Shown: positions 42,805 to 52,695 of the stretch, in pieces
How the letters are laid out: every line of letters begins with the position of its first letter
Numbering within the stretch: the stretch's first letter is position 1
NCBI RefSeq assembly: GCF_947498005.1
Contig: NZ_CANMIW010000002.1
Span: forward strand, 248,001-312,000
DNA length: 64,000 nucleotides
From: an uncultured Winogradskyella sp.
GTDB taxonomy: Bacteria; Bacteroidota; Bacteroidia; Flavobacteriales; Flavobacteriaceae
Direction of reading: 5' to 3'
Notes under the pieces: model-generated
Seen by the model: only the letters and a program-made list of their open reading frames with translations
Databases searched by the model: none
What the model was told of the DNA's origin: nothing
Program-made: the position numbers and the translations under genes

Positions 42805-43350
42805 TTATGCTTTAACAATAATGGCAGCAAGTAGTTTTTTTGCGCGTAAAAGTTTAACTTTTACGTTGTTGATAGGTTCTTTAAGTTCTTCAGAAATGTC
42901 CTTATAACTTAACTCCTGAAAATATCTAAGATTAATAACTTCTTGATAATGAGGTTTTAATTTTTTGATATCTCTAAGTAAATTTGCTAAATTTTGTTCT
43001 GTAATGATCTTATCTTCAGGTGTAGGAGAATCATCTACAATTTCAAAGTAATTCTCCTCATCATCTTTTGAGGTGTTTTTGATAGATTTTTTCTGTTTTC
43101 GAACTAAATCAATATGAAGGTTTTTAGATATGGTAATTAACCAAGTTTTAAATTTGAAAGCTTCGTTATACGTGTCAATTTTATCGAAAGCTTTAGAAAA
43201 TGTTTGAATAGTAATGTCCTCAGCATCATTTTCATTTAATGTGCGTTTCAGTTGAAAAGCATAAACATCGTTCCAGTACGTATCTAGCAAAAATTTAAAC
43301 GCGCTTTGTTCTTTATTTTTGGCTTTAGTAATGGCTTCTTTTATTTCCAA
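42805..43350 (-). CDS. RNA polymerase sigma factor, ECF subfamily
   Basis: 181 residues. Region 2 (YWNDVYAFQLKRTLNENDAEDITIQTFSKAF) and region 4 (HYQEVINLRYFQELSYKDISEELKEPINNVKVKLLRAKKLL) are both complete. No anti-sigma gene lies next to it; instead it overlaps the end of a glycosyltransferase gene by ten bases. This sets it apart from the sigma/anti-sigma pair at 46 kb. The 5' overlap suggests that translation follows the glycosyltransferase. Targets unknown. Confidence 0.93.
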   Translation of the reverse strand: MEIKEAITKAKNKEQSAFKFLLDTYWNDVYAFQLKRTLNENDAEDITIQTFSKAFDKIDTYNEAFKFKTWLITISKNLHIDLVRKQKKSIKNTSKDDEENYFEIVDDSPTPEDKIITEQNLANLLRDIKKLKPHYQEVINLRYFQELSYKDISEELKEPINNVKVKLLRAKKLLAAIIVKA

Positions 43351-44453
43351 TGTTTCGGTTTCGATATCTTATTAGCAATAAAGATACTTAATTGTGAAGT
43401 AATTAAAAACACTTCTAAAATAGGAGCTAAAAAAATAAGATCAGTTTCTTCGAGTTTTTTAGCTGTAAATCCTATGCAAAGCCATTGAATAATAAATCGA
43501 AGACCAATTAAACTTGCTGTCCATTGCCAAGGAAATGCCGTTAATAATAGAGTAATACCTAGTAGCCAAAACATAAGTTGCGATATGTAAAATACACCAA
43601 GTAGAAATTGATGTTTTACCTTATATAAACGAGCAGTACTGATATGTCTTCTTTTTTGAGTTATCCAAGTTTTAAAGGATGGCTTGGCTTCGGACACTGT
43701 GAAACTTTCTTTTGAAAAACATAAAGCTGTGTTCGATGAGGTTGCGACTTCATTGATAAATAAGTCATCATCACCAGATTTAATATTTATATGGTTGTTA
43801 AAACCGCGATTATTGAAAAATAATTCTTTTCTGTAAGCCATGTTTCTGCCAACTCCCATGTATGGTAATCCTAATTTTGCATAAGAGAAATACTGCATAG
43901 CAGTCATTACCGTTTCAAAACGTATAATTTTATTTAAAAACGAATATTTCTTTTTAGCGTAGGCACCATAACCTAAAACTATAGATTCTTTATTAGAAAA
44001 ATGAGAACTTATATGAGAAAGCCAAAGGTTGGAAGTGGGTACACAATCTGCATCTGTAAATACTAAAAAGTCATTTGATGAGGCTTTAATACCTAAGGTT
44101 AATGCGTATTTTTTATTTCCCCAAAATGCTTCGTTACTTTTAACATCAACAATTTTTATGTTTGAGTTTTTAGAAGCAAAATTCTCCATGATTTCTAATG
44201 TGTTATCACTAGAACTATCATTTACTAGTACAATTTCGAAATTAGAATAATCTTGGTTTAATACGGATGGTAAGTTTTTTTCTAAATTTTGAGCTTCATT
44301 TTTGGCACAAATAATTACAGAAATAGGAATCTGTTTTTTTAAGCGAGTTTCTGATCGTTTTATTGCAAAAGAAAATAAAAAACAAGCGTAATAAACTACT
44401 TGAATTATAACTACTACAATAAATGCATAAAACAGTATTGTGATAAATGCCAT
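43341..44453 (-). CDS. Family 2 glycosyltransferase, membrane-bound
   Basis: 370 residues. An N-terminal membrane helix precedes the GT2 domain with VIICAKNEAQNL, LVNDSSSDNT, and the metal-binding FTDADC. The acceptor-side motif is SGDDDLF, followed by TQKRRH, a QxxRW-like site. Two or three membrane helices close the protein (about 290-360). Substrate unknown; the layout resembles polysaccharide or lipid-linked synthases. It overlaps the sigma factor gene. Confidence 0.92.
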   Translation of the reverse strand: MAFITILFYAFIVVVIIQVVYYACFLFSFAIKRSETRLKKQIPISVIICAKNEAQNLEKNLPSVLNQDYSNFEIVLVNDSSSDNTLEIMENFASKNSNIKIVDVKSNEAFWGNKKYALTLGIKASSNDFLVFTDADCVPTSNLWLSHISSHFSNKESIVLGYGAYAKKKYSFLNKIIRFETVMTAMQYFSYAKLGLPYMGVGRNMAYRKELFFNNRGFNNHINIKSGDDDLFINEVATSSNTALCFSKESFTVSEAKPSFKTWITQKRRHISTARLYKVKHQFLLGVFYISQLMFWLLGITLLLTAFPWQWTASLIGLRFIIQWLCIGFTAKKLEETDLIFLAPILEVFLITSQLSIFIANKISKPKHWK

Positions 44454-44459
44454 TAAGGT

Positions 44460-44663
44460 TTAAGAATGTTGAGGTTCGCTACAATCTTGGTATTGATCAG
44501 GAGTTTTACCGCAAAAACCACAAGCTTCCCCTTCTTTATTTAGCATTGGGTTTTGACTTGCACACGTACCAGCAAATTCACCATCTTTTTTTGCCCATAA
44601 TTTAATGGCAATTCCGGCTACACCTAGAGCTAATAAAGCAAGAGTAATTAATAGTAATTTCAT
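44460..44663 (-). CDS. Small single-helix membrane protein with four cysteines
   Basis: 67 residues. An N-terminal membrane helix (about 3-25) precedes a short soluble part with cysteines in GTCASQ, ACGFCG and DCSEP. The CGFC pair could be redox-active or bind metal or zinc, but no family function is known. It starts an operon with the glycosyltransferase and the sigma factor, seven bases before the former. Confidence 0.72.
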   Translation of the reverse strand: MKLLLITLALLALGVAGIAIKLWAKKDGEFAGTCASQNPMLNKEGEACGFCGKTPDQYQDCSEPQHS

Positions 44664-44682
44664 TATTCTTCTAAATTTTGCA

Positions 44683-44690
44683 CAAAGATA
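44683..44690 (-). promoter_or_regulatory. -7 promoter element of the small-protein/GT2/sigma operon
   Basis: TATCTTTG on the minus strand, a perfect TAnnTTTG, 19 bases upstream of the ATG at 44663. Confidence 0.6.
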
Positions 44691-44795
44691 ATACTTTTAC
44701 TTTGAATCCTTATTGTTAAATTTTGTGACTTAACTTATTGATTTAGTGTCTTATTAGCATTAATCATTTTTTACTAACTAATTAATTTATCAATT

Positions 44796-45482
44796 ATGAA
44801 AAAATTATTTGCAGAGTTCTTTGGAACTTTTTGGCTTGTTTTTGGAGGTTGTGGTAGTGCAATTTTTGCAGCCGGAATTCCAGAATTAGGTATTGGATTT
44901 GTAGGCGTTGCTCTAGCCTTTGGTTTAACAGTTTTAACTATGGCTTATGCTGTTGGTCATGTTTCAGGTGCACATTTTAATCCTGCAGTTTCTATAGGTC
45001 TTTGGGCTGGTGGAAAATTTGATGCCAAGGATTTGCCTGGTTATATTATTGCTCAAGTTATTGGAGCAATTGCAGCTGCTGGAGTTTTGTATTTAATTAT
45101 TTCTGGTAAATCAGGATTTGATGGTGTAGGTGGTTTTGCTGCTAATGGATATGGTGAGTTGTCGCCAGATGGTTATAATATGGTTTCTGCTTTAATAGCC
45201 GAATTTGTATTAACGGCATTTTTCCTTTTGGTTATTTTAGGAAGTACGTATCCTAAAGCACCTAAAGGTTTTGCTGGTATTGCTATTGGTTTAGCTTTAG
45301 TCTTAATTCATTTAATTAGTATACCAATAACAAATACGTCTGTAAATCCGGCGAGATCTTTAAGTCAAGCGATTTATGCAGATGGAGCTTATTTATCTCA
45401 AGTATGGTTATTCTGGGTTGCGCCTATTGCTGGTGCAATTGCTGGTGGTTTAATACACAAAACTTTATTTTCTAAAGATTAG
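44796..45482 (+). CDS. aqpZ: Aquaporin Z
   Basis: 228 residues with six membrane helices. The two NPA motifs are Asn62-Ala64 (HFNPAVSIG) and Asn184-Ala186 ([10 protein letters not shown]), and the conserved Arg187 of the selectivity filter follows the second. The wide-pore residues of glycerol facilitators are not seen, so it is a water channel. It is transcribed alone, ending at a strong hairpin. Confidence 0.95.
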   Translation: MKKLFAEFFGTFWLVFGGCGSAIFAAGIPELGIGFVGVALAFGLTVLTMAYAVGHVSGAHFNPAVSIGLWAGGKFDAKDLPGYIIAQVIGAIAAAGVLYLIISGKSGFDGVGGFAANGYGELSPDGYNMVSALIAEFVLTAFFLLVILGSTYPKAPKGFAGIAIGLALVLIHLISIPITNTSVNPARSLSQAIYADGAYLSQVWLFWVAPIAGAIAGGLIHKTLFSKD

Positions 45483-45500
45483 GTGCTAAGAATTATAAAC

Positions 45501-45534
45501 AAAAAGAGGCGCAATATTTATTGCGCCTCTTTTT
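45501..45534. terminator. Strong bidirectional terminator between aqpZ and the anti-sigma gene
   Basis: A perfect 14-bp stem (45501-45514 with 45521-45534), GC-rich in the core (GAGGCGCAA/TTGCGCCTC) and flanked by A5 and T5. It serves the convergent genes on both sides. Confidence 0.9.
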
Positions 45535-45558
45535 GTTGTTATTTATAAATTAAAACTT

Positions 45559-46347
45559 CTATTGATTTTTTAATGATACTTCTGCAACTTCAGTATCTGT
45601 TTCAATTGTATCATCTTTAGATTTAATCTTTATGCTCAATGCTAGTGCATCTTCCATATATGGAATTTGCTTTAACTTACGGTCAGACTCATCTAATATA
45701 CCTAAGTTAACCATTTTGTCTTGCATTTCTGCCCAAATCTCATAGTGCTGCTCTTCTGGTAATTGTGGTAGAGAGATAACATCAATCATTGACGTTTTTT
45801 CAATAGGATTAATATAAGCAACCGTTTTTAAGTCTTTTGCACGATCATTTCCTGTAATTAAATATTTTTTAGAATCAGGATTGTTTAATTTTAATAATTC
45901 TCTAGATAATTGATCTAGCTTAGAGTTATTAGTTTCTATATCACTTCGTAAGTCATAAATTTCATCAACAACAACATTGTTTTCGTTGTTTAATTGCATG
46001 TTCTTTTGATATAACATAAATGATGTCGCAGCAAATAATACCGCAGCTGCACTTGCTGCAATACTATACCAAGGCGTTTTTCTGCTCTGTACTAAATTGA
46101 TAACTTTAGTATCATTCGTTTCTTCTAATGACTCTAATATATCTCCTAAAATATCATGAGGCACTTCTGTAGCACCTGCTTTTGCAATGATTTCTAAATT
46201 ATCTTGAAGTTTTTCATAAGCATCTGAAGCTTCAGGATAGTTTGAAATAAAGTGTTCAACTTCTTTAGATTCTTCCAAAGAAGTATCTCCAACTAAATAC
46301 TTATTTAGTAAGTTGGAGTTTAAAAAAGTATGTAATTTTTTTTCCAT
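45559..46347 (-). CDS. Anti-sigma factor, RskA-like
   Basis: 262 residues. An N-terminal zinc-less anti-sigma domain (YLVGDTSLEESKEVEHFI, about 14-60) precedes one membrane helix (about 91-108). A coiled linker leads to a C-terminal RskA domain (KTVAYINPIEKTSMIDVISLPQLPEEQHYEIWAE). It should bind the sigma factor encoded two bases upstream and release it on an envelope signal. The periplasmic domain is full length. Confidence 0.9.
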   Translation of the reverse strand: MEKKLHTFLNSNLLNKYLVGDTSLEESKEVEHFISNYPEASDAYEKLQDNLEIIAKAGATEVPHDILGDILESLEETNDTKVINLVQSRKTPWYSIAASAAAVLFAATSFMLYQKNMQLNNENNVVVDEIYDLRSDIETNNSKLDQLSRELLKLNNPDSKKYLITGNDRAKDLKTVAYINPIEKTSMIDVISLPQLPEEQHYEIWAEMQDKMVNLGILDESDRKLKQIPYMEDALALSIKIKSKDDTIETDTEVAEVSLKNQ

Positions 46348-46349
46348 GA

Positions 46350-46931
46350 TTAACTATTTTCGGGATCGTAAACTTTCTTTAATTCACGTAACCCTATTTT
46401 TAATCTAGACTTTATTGTACCAAGCGGAATTTCTAGTTCGTCACTAGCTTCTTGCTGTGTCATCCCTTGAAAAAACAAGGCATCTAACACTATTTGGTAT
46501 TTTTCTTCTAGTCGCCCAACATGTTCCTTTATGTCCATTACATCTTGGTTTAAATTAGATGTTGGTAGGATATATACGTTAGAAGTTTCAATTTGGACTT
46601 CTTTTTGAAAACGATTATTAAAACTTCTTAGTTTATCTATTGCTGTATTTCTTGCTATACGGAACAGCCAAGTAAATAATTTTGCCTTAGAAGGATCGTA
46701 TTTTCCGGCGTTTTTCCAAACTTTAATAAAGGTTTCTTGTAGAGCATCTTGTGCTACTTCCTCATTAATTGTTATTTTTATAATAACACCATATAAGCTA
46801 TTTGAATAGTTTTCGTAAAGTAAATTTAATGCACGCTTATCTCCTTTCTGAAGTAAAGTGATTATTTTTTTCTCTATTGGTGTTATACTCAAAGTGTTAA
46901 AGTTTGTTTTTTTTGTTTCTAAAACATCCAA
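46350..46931 (-). CDS. RNA polymerase sigma factor, ECF subfamily, with anti-sigma partner
   Basis: 193 residues. Region 2 is NEEVAQDALQETFIKVWKN with LFTWLFRIARNTAIDKLR; region 4 is YQIVLDALFFQGMTQQEASDELEIPLGTIKSRLKIGLREL. The order sigma then RskA-type anti-sigma resembles the SigK/RskA arrangement. Its regulon cannot be read here. A weak TATATTTA lies just upstream as a possible -7 box. Confidence 0.95.
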   Translation of the reverse strand: MDVLETKKTNFNTLSITPIEKKIITLLQKGDKRALNLLYENYSNSLYGVIIKITINEEVAQDALQETFIKVWKNAGKYDPSKAKLFTWLFRIARNTAIDKLRSFNNRFQKEVQIETSNVYILPTSNLNQDVMDIKEHVGRLEEKYQIVLDALFFQGMTQQEASDELEIPLGTIKSRLKIGLRELKKVYDPENS

Positions 46932-47059
46932 ATTGGATTTCTAAACGTAAATATAATTAAATACACCTTATATAGGTGCCCTCAATATATTTTTAGAATA
47001 GTTTTATCTTCATAAAAGTTTGATTAATAGCATATTCAAAAAAAAATTATTCTAGATTC

Positions 47060-47087
47060 AAAAGTCCCAATCCAAATTGGGACTTTT
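47060..47087 (-). terminator. Terminator after murB
   Basis: A perfect 12-bp stem AAAAGTCCCAAT/ATTGGGACTTTT (47060-47071 with 47076-47087) around a 4-nt loop, directly after the murB stop on the minus strand. Confidence 0.75.
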
Positions 47088-47090
47088 GTA

Positions 47091-48104
47091 TTATATAATA
47101 TTGACCTCTGTTTCTATTGTAATACTAAATAGTCTTTTTACTGTTTTTTTAATCAACAATGCGAGTTCAAAAATTTCTTTTCCTGTAGCATTTCCATAGT
47201 TAACTAATACTAAGGCCTGTTTATTATGCACACCATAGTCATTGAAGCGTTTTCCCTTGAAGCCTGCTTTTTCTATGAGCCATCCAGCAGGAACTTTAAT
47301 AGCATCTTCAGATATTTTATAGGAAGGAACTTCTGGGAAATTGCGTTCTATTATAGCGAATTCCTTAGCAGTAATAATTGGGTTTTTAAAAAAACTACCA
47401 CTATTACCAATCTCTTTTGGATCTGGTAGTTTGCTTTGTCTTATGGCAATAACAGCATCTGAAATATTTTTAATCGTTGGGTTAATTACACCCTTTCGCT
47501 CTAACTCATTAAGAATAACACCATAATCTGTATGCAATTGATGATTGTTGGTAGTTAATTCTAAATTGACGCTAGTAATTACATATTCTCCTTTTAAATC
47601 TTGTTTAAAAATAGATTCTCTGTAATCAAAATTACATTCAGACTTTAAAAAGGTGCGTTTAGATTGGTCTTTAATATTTATAGCTTCACAACTATGAAAA
47701 ACATCTTTTAGTTCAACACCATAGGCGCCAATATTTTGAATAGGTGCAGTGCCAATATTTCCAGGTATTAACGATAGGTTTTCTATACCGCCAAAGTTGT
47801 GCTCTAAACACCAAAGAACAAAGTTGTGCCAGTTTTCACCAGCCATAGCCTTAATCATTACTTTTTTTTCTGATGTCGTAACAACTTCAATACCTTTTAA
47901 ATTAATATGAAGCACTAAAGCGTCAATATCTTTAGTTAATAACATATTGCTACCACCACCAAGAACAAACAACGGATTGTTATGATGTTGTCTTAATATT
48001 TCAGTAAGTTGATCAATAGAAGTTATATCGCAATACGATTGCGCTTTAGCTTCTATGCCAAATGTATTGAATGATTTTAAGGAAGCATTTTTTATAATGG
48101 TCAT
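47091..48104 (-). CDS. murB: UDP-N-acetylenolpyruvoylglucosamine reductase
   Basis: 337 residues. FAD enzyme that makes UDP-MurNAc in peptidoglycan synthesis. FAD-binding segments are LGGGSNML and the region PGNIGTAPIQNIGAYG. The catalytic Ser is in GNSGSFFKNP. The length and the RESIFK motif (YRESIFK) fit the type I form of Gram-negatives. Its ATG overlaps the stop of the upstream aminotransferase by one base. Confidence 0.97.
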   Translation of the reverse strand: MTIIKNASLKSFNTFGIEAKAQSYCDITSIDQLTEILRQHHNNPLFVLGGGSNMLLTKDIDALVLHINLKGIEVVTTSEKKVMIKAMAGENWHNFVLWCLEHNFGGIENLSLIPGNIGTAPIQNIGAYGVELKDVFHSCEAINIKDQSKRTFLKSECNFDYRESIFKQDLKGEYVITSVNLELTTNNHQLHTDYGVILNELERKGVINPTIKNISDAVIAIRQSKLPDPKEIGNSGSFFKNPIITAKEFAIIERNFPEVPSYKISEDAIKVPAGWLIEKAGFKGKRFNDYGVHNKQALVLVNYGNATGKEIFELALLIKKTVKRLFSITIETEVNII

Positions 48105-49294
48105 TAGTCTTTGTAAACTTTTAAAGCTTCTTTTAAAATTTCAACTGAAGTTCTTAAACTATCCTCATTAAGTACATATGCAATTCTTATTTGATTTAAA
48201 CCTACGCCTGGCGTTGAGTAGAAACCAGCTGCTGGTGCAACCATAACTGTATTGTTCTTATAATGAAAAGACTGTAAGAGCCATTTAGCAAAATCATCAG
48301 AATTTTTTACTGGCAATTCAGCGATACAATAAAATGCTCCATTAGGTTTGGCCACTTTTACACCTTCAATTTTTTCTAATTCTTCAATTAAAATATTTCT
48401 ACGCTTAACGTATTCTTCCTTAACATCGTCAAAATAACTTTGCGGAGTATCTAGAGCAGCTTCACTTGCAATTTGGGCTAGTGTAGGAGGACTAAGTCTC
48501 GCTTGCGCAAATTTTAGAGCAGTCTTTATAAATTCTTTGTTTTTTGAAACTAAATATCCAATACGTGCACCACACATACTATAACGCTTAGAAACAGAAT
48601 CAATTATGATTGCATGCGCCTCTAGTCCTGGCTCTTGTAGTATTGAGTAATGTTCTACACCATCATACACAAACTCTCTATAAACTTCGTCTGCAATTAA
48701 AAATAAATCATGCTTTTTTACTATTGCTGCTAATTGTTTAATCTCAGCTTTAGAATATAAATAACCTGTAGGATTTCCTGGGTTACAAATTAAAATAGCT
48801 TTTGTTTTTGGGGTGATTAATTTTTCAAATTCTTCAATAGGAGGTAAGGCGAAATTGTTTTCAATTTTAGAAATTACAGGTACAACATTTACGCTTGATG
48901 CTGTTGAGAACCCATTGTAATTTGCATAAAATGGTTCTGGTATTATAATTTCATCATCCTCATCCATTATACTACCAAAAGCAAATAATAGTGCTTCACT
49001 TCCTCCAGTAGTGACTATGATATCGTTATGCGAAACTTCAATCTCGTTACGCTTGTAATAATTAGCAATTTTTACTCTATAGGCTTCAGAACCTTCAGAA
49101 CGTGAATATGCTAAAATATCTAATGAATGTGTTTTTACAGCATCTAAAGCTACGGCAGGTGTTTTAATATCTGGTTGACCTATATTAAGATAGTAAACTG
49201 TTTTTCCACTTTTATGCGCTTCTTCAGCATATGGTACCAATTTTCTAATAGGTGATTCGGGCATTTTGATACCCTTGTTTGAAATTTTTGGCAT
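48104..49294 (-). CDS. Pyridoxal-phosphate aminotransferase, class I
   Basis: 396 residues. Fold type I aminotransferase of the AspAT family. The PLP lysine is in SVSKRYSMCGARIGY, with the cofactor contacts GGSEALLFAF, NPGNPTGY and DEVYREF. Aspartate and other amino acids are possible substrates; it is not certain which. It precedes murB in an operon, a neighbourhood with no obvious pathway logic. Confidence 0.93.
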   Translation of the reverse strand: MPKISNKGIKMPESPIRKLVPYAEEAHKSGKTVYYLNIGQPDIKTPAVALDAVKTHSLDILAYSRSEGSEAYRVKIANYYKRNEIEVSHNDIIVTTGGSEALLFAFGSIMDEDDEIIIPEPFYANYNGFSTASSVNVVPVISKIENNFALPPIEEFEKLITPKTKAILICNPGNPTGYLYSKAEIKQLAAIVKKHDLFLIADEVYREFVYDGVEHYSILQEPGLEAHAIIIDSVSKRYSMCGARIGYLVSKNKEFIKTALKFAQARLSPPTLAQIASEAALDTPQSYFDDVKEEYVKRRNILIEELEKIEGVKVAKPNGAFYCIAELPVKNSDDFAKWLLQSFHYKNNTVMVAPAAGFYSTPGVGLNQIRIAYVLNEDSLRTSVEILKEALKVYKD

Positions 49295-49355
49295 TTGGTT
49301 TGAATTTTAGGATGCTAAGTTCTGAAAAATCTAATGTAAATTAGGATAATTTTTC

Positions 49356-49386
49356 AAAAAAAAAGAGTCCTCAAAATGAGAACTCT
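49356..49386 (-). terminator. Terminator after the DUF1573 gene
   Basis: The stem AGAGTCCTC/GAGAACTCT (49364-49372 with 49378-49386; one mismatch) is followed on the minus strand by a T run (49356-49364). Confidence 0.65.
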
Positions 49387-49411
49387 CTTCATATAATTTT
49401 TTAGAGTTTAA

Positions 49412-49840
49412 TTATTCTTCAATAATACTTTTACTCTTCTTTTCTAAAACACTTGTTTTATTTGCTTCTACAACCATTCCTTTAATTCTAAGTGCAACCG
49501 TTTTTGGTTCTGCATTAGTCGTTATAGTAATCGTTTTAGCAATTTTATTAAGATTATTAGTATTATATTTTACTATAATTTCTCCAGTTTCTCCTGGTAA
49601 AATTGGCTCTTTTGGCCAGCTAGGAACTGTACAACCGCAAGTAGATTTTGCATTTTCTATAATAAGTGGTGCATCACCTGTGTTTGTAAATTCAAATGTT
49701 CTTTTTCCGTCAGCACCTTTTTCTATTGTGCCATAATCGATAACATTAGTCTTAAATTCTATTTTCGGTTTTGCGTCTTGCGCATAAGTCGCAAAACTAA
49801 TAAGGCTAACAAATAATACTGCTATTAAATTTTTCATCAT
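49412..49840 (-). CDS. DUF1573 domain exported protein
   Basis: 142 residues. A signal peptide precedes one Ig-like DUF1573 domain with the signature FEFTNTGDAPLIIENAKSTC, then GCTVPSWPKEPILPGETGEI. The domain is common in Bacteroidota periplasmic or surface proteins; its function is unknown. The tail is charged (VLEKKSKSIIEE). It stands alone, divergent from valS. Confidence 0.92.
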   Translation of the reverse strand: MMKNLIAVLFVSLISFATYAQDAKPKIEFKTNVIDYGTIEKGADGKRTFEFTNTGDAPLIIENAKSTCGCTVPSWPKEPILPGETGEIIVKYNTNNLNKIAKTITITTNAEPKTVALRIKGMVVEANKTSVLEKKSKSIIEE

Positions 49841-49862
49841 TTTATTTTTAAAATTGATTATT

Positions 49863-49893
49863 CAAAACTAGTTACTTTTTAGTTCCAATCAAA
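49863..49893 (-). promoter_or_regulatory. Promoter of the DUF1573 gene
   Basis: TAGTTTTG (49863-49870, minus strand) matches TAnnTTTG, and a TTTG (49890-49893) sits 19 bases upstream as the -33 box. Confidence 0.6.
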
Positions 49894-49986
49894 ATTTATT
49901 AGACGTAATACATACCATTTAACAGAATTTATGGTTTTTCAACCCATATTGTTACGCTAATAATTTTTCGAAATAGGAATTATAAG

Positions 49987-49994
49987 TACTTTTG
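49987..49994 (+). promoter_or_regulatory. -7 promoter element of valS
   Basis: TACTTTTG matches TAnnTTTG, 29 bases before the ATG at 50024. TTTC at 49966-49969, 17 bases upstream, may be the -33 box. Confidence 0.55.
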
Positions 49995-50023
49995 TCAGTT
50001 ATATTACAAAAACGATACCAAAC

Positions 50024-52654
50024 ATGGAAATTCCATCAAAATATAATGCCTTGTCAGTAGAAAGTAAATGGTACAACTACTGGATGGAGCACAACTATTT
50101 TCACTCTACACCAGATGATAGAGAACCTTACACCATTGTAATTCCGCCACCAAACGTAACAGGGATTTTGCACATGGGACATATGTTAAATAATACCATT
50201 CAAGATGTGTTAATTAGACGTGCACGTTTGTTAGGTAAAAACGCATGTTGGGTTCCTGGTACAGATCACGCTTCTATTGCTACAGAAGCCAAAGTTGTTG
50301 CTAAATTAAAGGCACAAGGCATCGATAAAAATGATTTAACTAGAGAAGAATTTTTAGAGCACGCTTGGGAATGGACAGAAGAATATGGAGGCGTAATCTT
50401 AGAGCAGTTAAAGAAATTAGGTTGTTCTTGTGATTGGGACAGAACAAAATTTACAATGGACGACGATATGTCTGAAGCTGTAATTAAGGTTTTTGTTGAT
50501 TTATATAACAAAGGCTTAATTTATAGAGGCTACCGCATGGTAAATTGGGATCCAGAAGCCAAAACTACGTTATCTGATGAAGAAGTAATCCATGTTGAAA
50601 AACAGGGTTTATTATATTATTTGGAATATAAAATTGAAGGTAGCGATGAAAAATTAACCATTGCAACCACAAGACCAGAAACTATTTTTGGAGATTCTGC
50701 TATTTGTATCAATCCAAATGATGAACGCTTTACGCATTTAAAAGGTAAGAAGGCGATTGTGCCAATTTGTGGACGTGTTATTCCTATTATTGAAGATGAA
50801 TATGTTGATGTTGAATTTGGTACAGGTTGTTTAAAAGTAACACCAGCTCACGATGAAAACGATAAAGTTTTAGGCGACAAACACAATTTAGAAGTTATAG
50901 ATATCTTTAATGAAGATGCTAGTTTAAATAGCTTTGGATTACAGTTTGAAGGTCAAGATCGTTTTATAGCCAGAAAAGCAGTCGCGAAAGCATTAGAAGA
51001 AGCCGGAATTTTAGTAAAAACTGAAAACCACCTTAATAAAGTAGGAACATCAGAACGTACAAAGGCAGTTATAGAACCAAGATTAAGCGATCAATGGTTT
51101 TTAAAAATGGAAGATTTAGCAAAACCTGCAATTGATGCTGTATTAAAAACTGGCGATGTAAAATTATTTCCAAAGAAATTTGAAAACACCTATCGTCATT
51201 GGATGGAGAATATTCGCGATTGGAATATCTCACGTCAATTACTTTGGGGACAACAGATTCCTGCGTATTTCTATGGCGATGGAAAAGAAGATTTTGTAGT
51301 TGCTGAGTCTATTGAAGACGCGTTAAAATTAGCAATAGAGAAAACAGGCAACCAACAACTAACAACTAGTAACTTAAAACAAGATACTGATGCGTTAGAT
51401 ACTTGGTTCTCATCTTGGCTTTGGCCAATGAGTGTTTTTGATGGCATTAGAAACCCTGAAAACGACGAAATAAAATATTATTACCCAACAAATGATTTGG
51501 TAACTGGTCCAGATATTTTATTCTTTTGGGTAGCACGTATGATTGTTGCTGGTTACGAATATAAAGACGAAAAGCCTTTTGAAAATGTGTATTTAACTGG
51601 TTTGGTTAGAGATAAACAAAGGCGAAAAATGTCTAAATCTTTAGGGAATTCGCCAGATGCTTTAAAATTAATTGAAGATTATAGCGCAGATGGTGTTAGA
51701 GTAGGATTGTTGTTAAGCTCTGCAGCCGGAAACGATTTAATGTTTGATGAAGCCCTTTGCCAACAAGGAAAAGGTTTAGGGAATAAAATTTGGTCTGCAT
51801 TTTACCTGACTAATTTATGGGAAGTGGCAGATATTGAACAACCACAATCCAGTGCAATAGCAATTGAGTGGTTTGCTTCTAAATTTCAGAAAGTATTAAT
51901 TGAAATCGAAGATCACTTTAGTAAATACAGATTGTCTGATGCTTTAATGGCTATTTATAAATTGGTGTATGACGATTTCGCCTCTTGGTTGTTAGAGATC
52001 GTAAAACCAGCATATCAGCAGCCTATAGATTCAAAAACCTATAATGCTGTTATGGCGATTTTTGAAGATATCCTAAAAGTGGTTCATCCATTTATGCCAT
52101 TTATTACTGAAGAAATATGGCAATCGATTAGTGAACGAACACCAGATGACGCGTTAATCGTTTCAACATGGCCAGAAGCAAGACCAGTTAATGAGGCTTT
52201 GATTTCTGAATTTGAATTTGCAACGGAAGTTATTTCAGGAATTAGAAACATAAGAAAACAAAAGAATATCGCTTTTAAAGATGCCATTGGTTTTTCTGTT
52301 GTAAATAATGAAAATGTAAATACAACATTTGATGCTGTAATTTCTAAATTAGGAAACCTAGAAAGTTTCGATTATGTAATCGAAGCTGTAGAAGGTGCTT
52401 TAACGTATAGAGTAAAATCTAATGAATACTTTATTCCTATGGAAGGCAGTATAGATGTTGAAGCTGAAATTAAGAAGCTAACCGAAGAATTAAGTTATAC
52501 TGAAGGTTTCTTAAAATCTGTTCAAAAGAAGTTATCTAATGAACGTTTTGTTGCAGGTGCACCAGAACAAGTTGTCGCTTCAGAGAAAAAGAAAGAAGCT
52601 GATGCTTTGGCTAAGATTGAAACTTTAAATGCTAGTTTAGCTAGTTTAAAGTAA
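50024..52654 (+). CDS. valS: Valyl-tRNA synthetase
   Basis: 876 residues, normal for a bacterial ValRS. The HIGH-like motif is [13 protein letters not shown] (41-53) and the KMSKS motif is near residues 535-539. The editing domain carries [15 protein letters not shown] and the zinc-free connective region. The C-terminal coiled-coil arm (about 810-876) contacts tRNA. It charges tRNA-Val. It is transcribed alone and ends at a hairpin. Confidence 0.98.
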   Translation: MEIPSKYNALSVESKWYNYWMEHNYFHSTPDDREPYTIVIPPPNVTGILHMGHMLNNTIQDVLIRRARLLGKNACWVPGTDHASIATEAKVVAKLKAQGIDKNDLTREEFLEHAWEWTEEYGGVILEQLKKLGCSCDWDRTKFTMDDDMSEAVIKVFVDLYNKGLIYRGYRMVNWDPEAKTTLSDEEVIHVEKQGLLYYLEYKIEGSDEKLTIATTRPETIFGDSAICINPNDERFTHLKGKKAIVPICGRVIPIIEDEYVDVEFGTGCLKVTPAHDENDKVLGDKHNLEVIDIFNEDASLNSFGLQFEGQDRFIARKAVAKALEEAGILVKTENHLNKVGTSERTKAVIEPRLSDQWFLKMEDLAKPAIDAVLKTGDVKLFPKKFENTYRHWMENIRDWNISRQLLWGQQIPAYFYGDGKEDFVVAESIEDALKLAIEKTGNQQLTTSNLKQDTDALDTWFSSWLWPMSVFDGIRNPENDEIKYYYPTNDLVTGPDILFFWVARMIVAGYEYKDEKPFENVYLTGLVRDKQRRKMSKSLGNSPDALKLIEDYSADGVRVGLLLSSAAGNDLMFDEALCQQGKGLGNKIWSAFYLTNLWEVADIEQPQSSAIAIEWFASKFQKVLIEIEDHFSKYRLSDALMAIYKLVYDDFASWLLEIVKPAYQQPIDSKTYNAVMAIFEDILKVVHPFMPFITEEIWQSISERTPDDALIVSTWPEARPVNEALISEFEFATEVISGIRNIRKQKNIAFKDAIGFSVVNNENVNTTFDAVISKLGNLESFDYVIEAVEGALTYRVKSNEYFIPMEGSIDVEAEIKKLTEELSYTEGFLKSVQKKLSNERFVAGAPEQVVASEKKKEADALAKIETLNASLASLK

Positions 52655-52661
52655 TATTTAC

Positions 52662-52695
52662 AACCTACAAGGTTTCTAAAATCTTGTAGGTTTTT
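52662..52695 (+). terminator. Hairpin terminator after valS
   Basis: AACCTACAAG (52662-52671) pairs perfectly with CTTGTAGGTT (52683-52692) around an 11-nt loop, with the T run extending to 52695. It has the same layout as the hairpin at 34762-34793. Confidence 0.8.
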
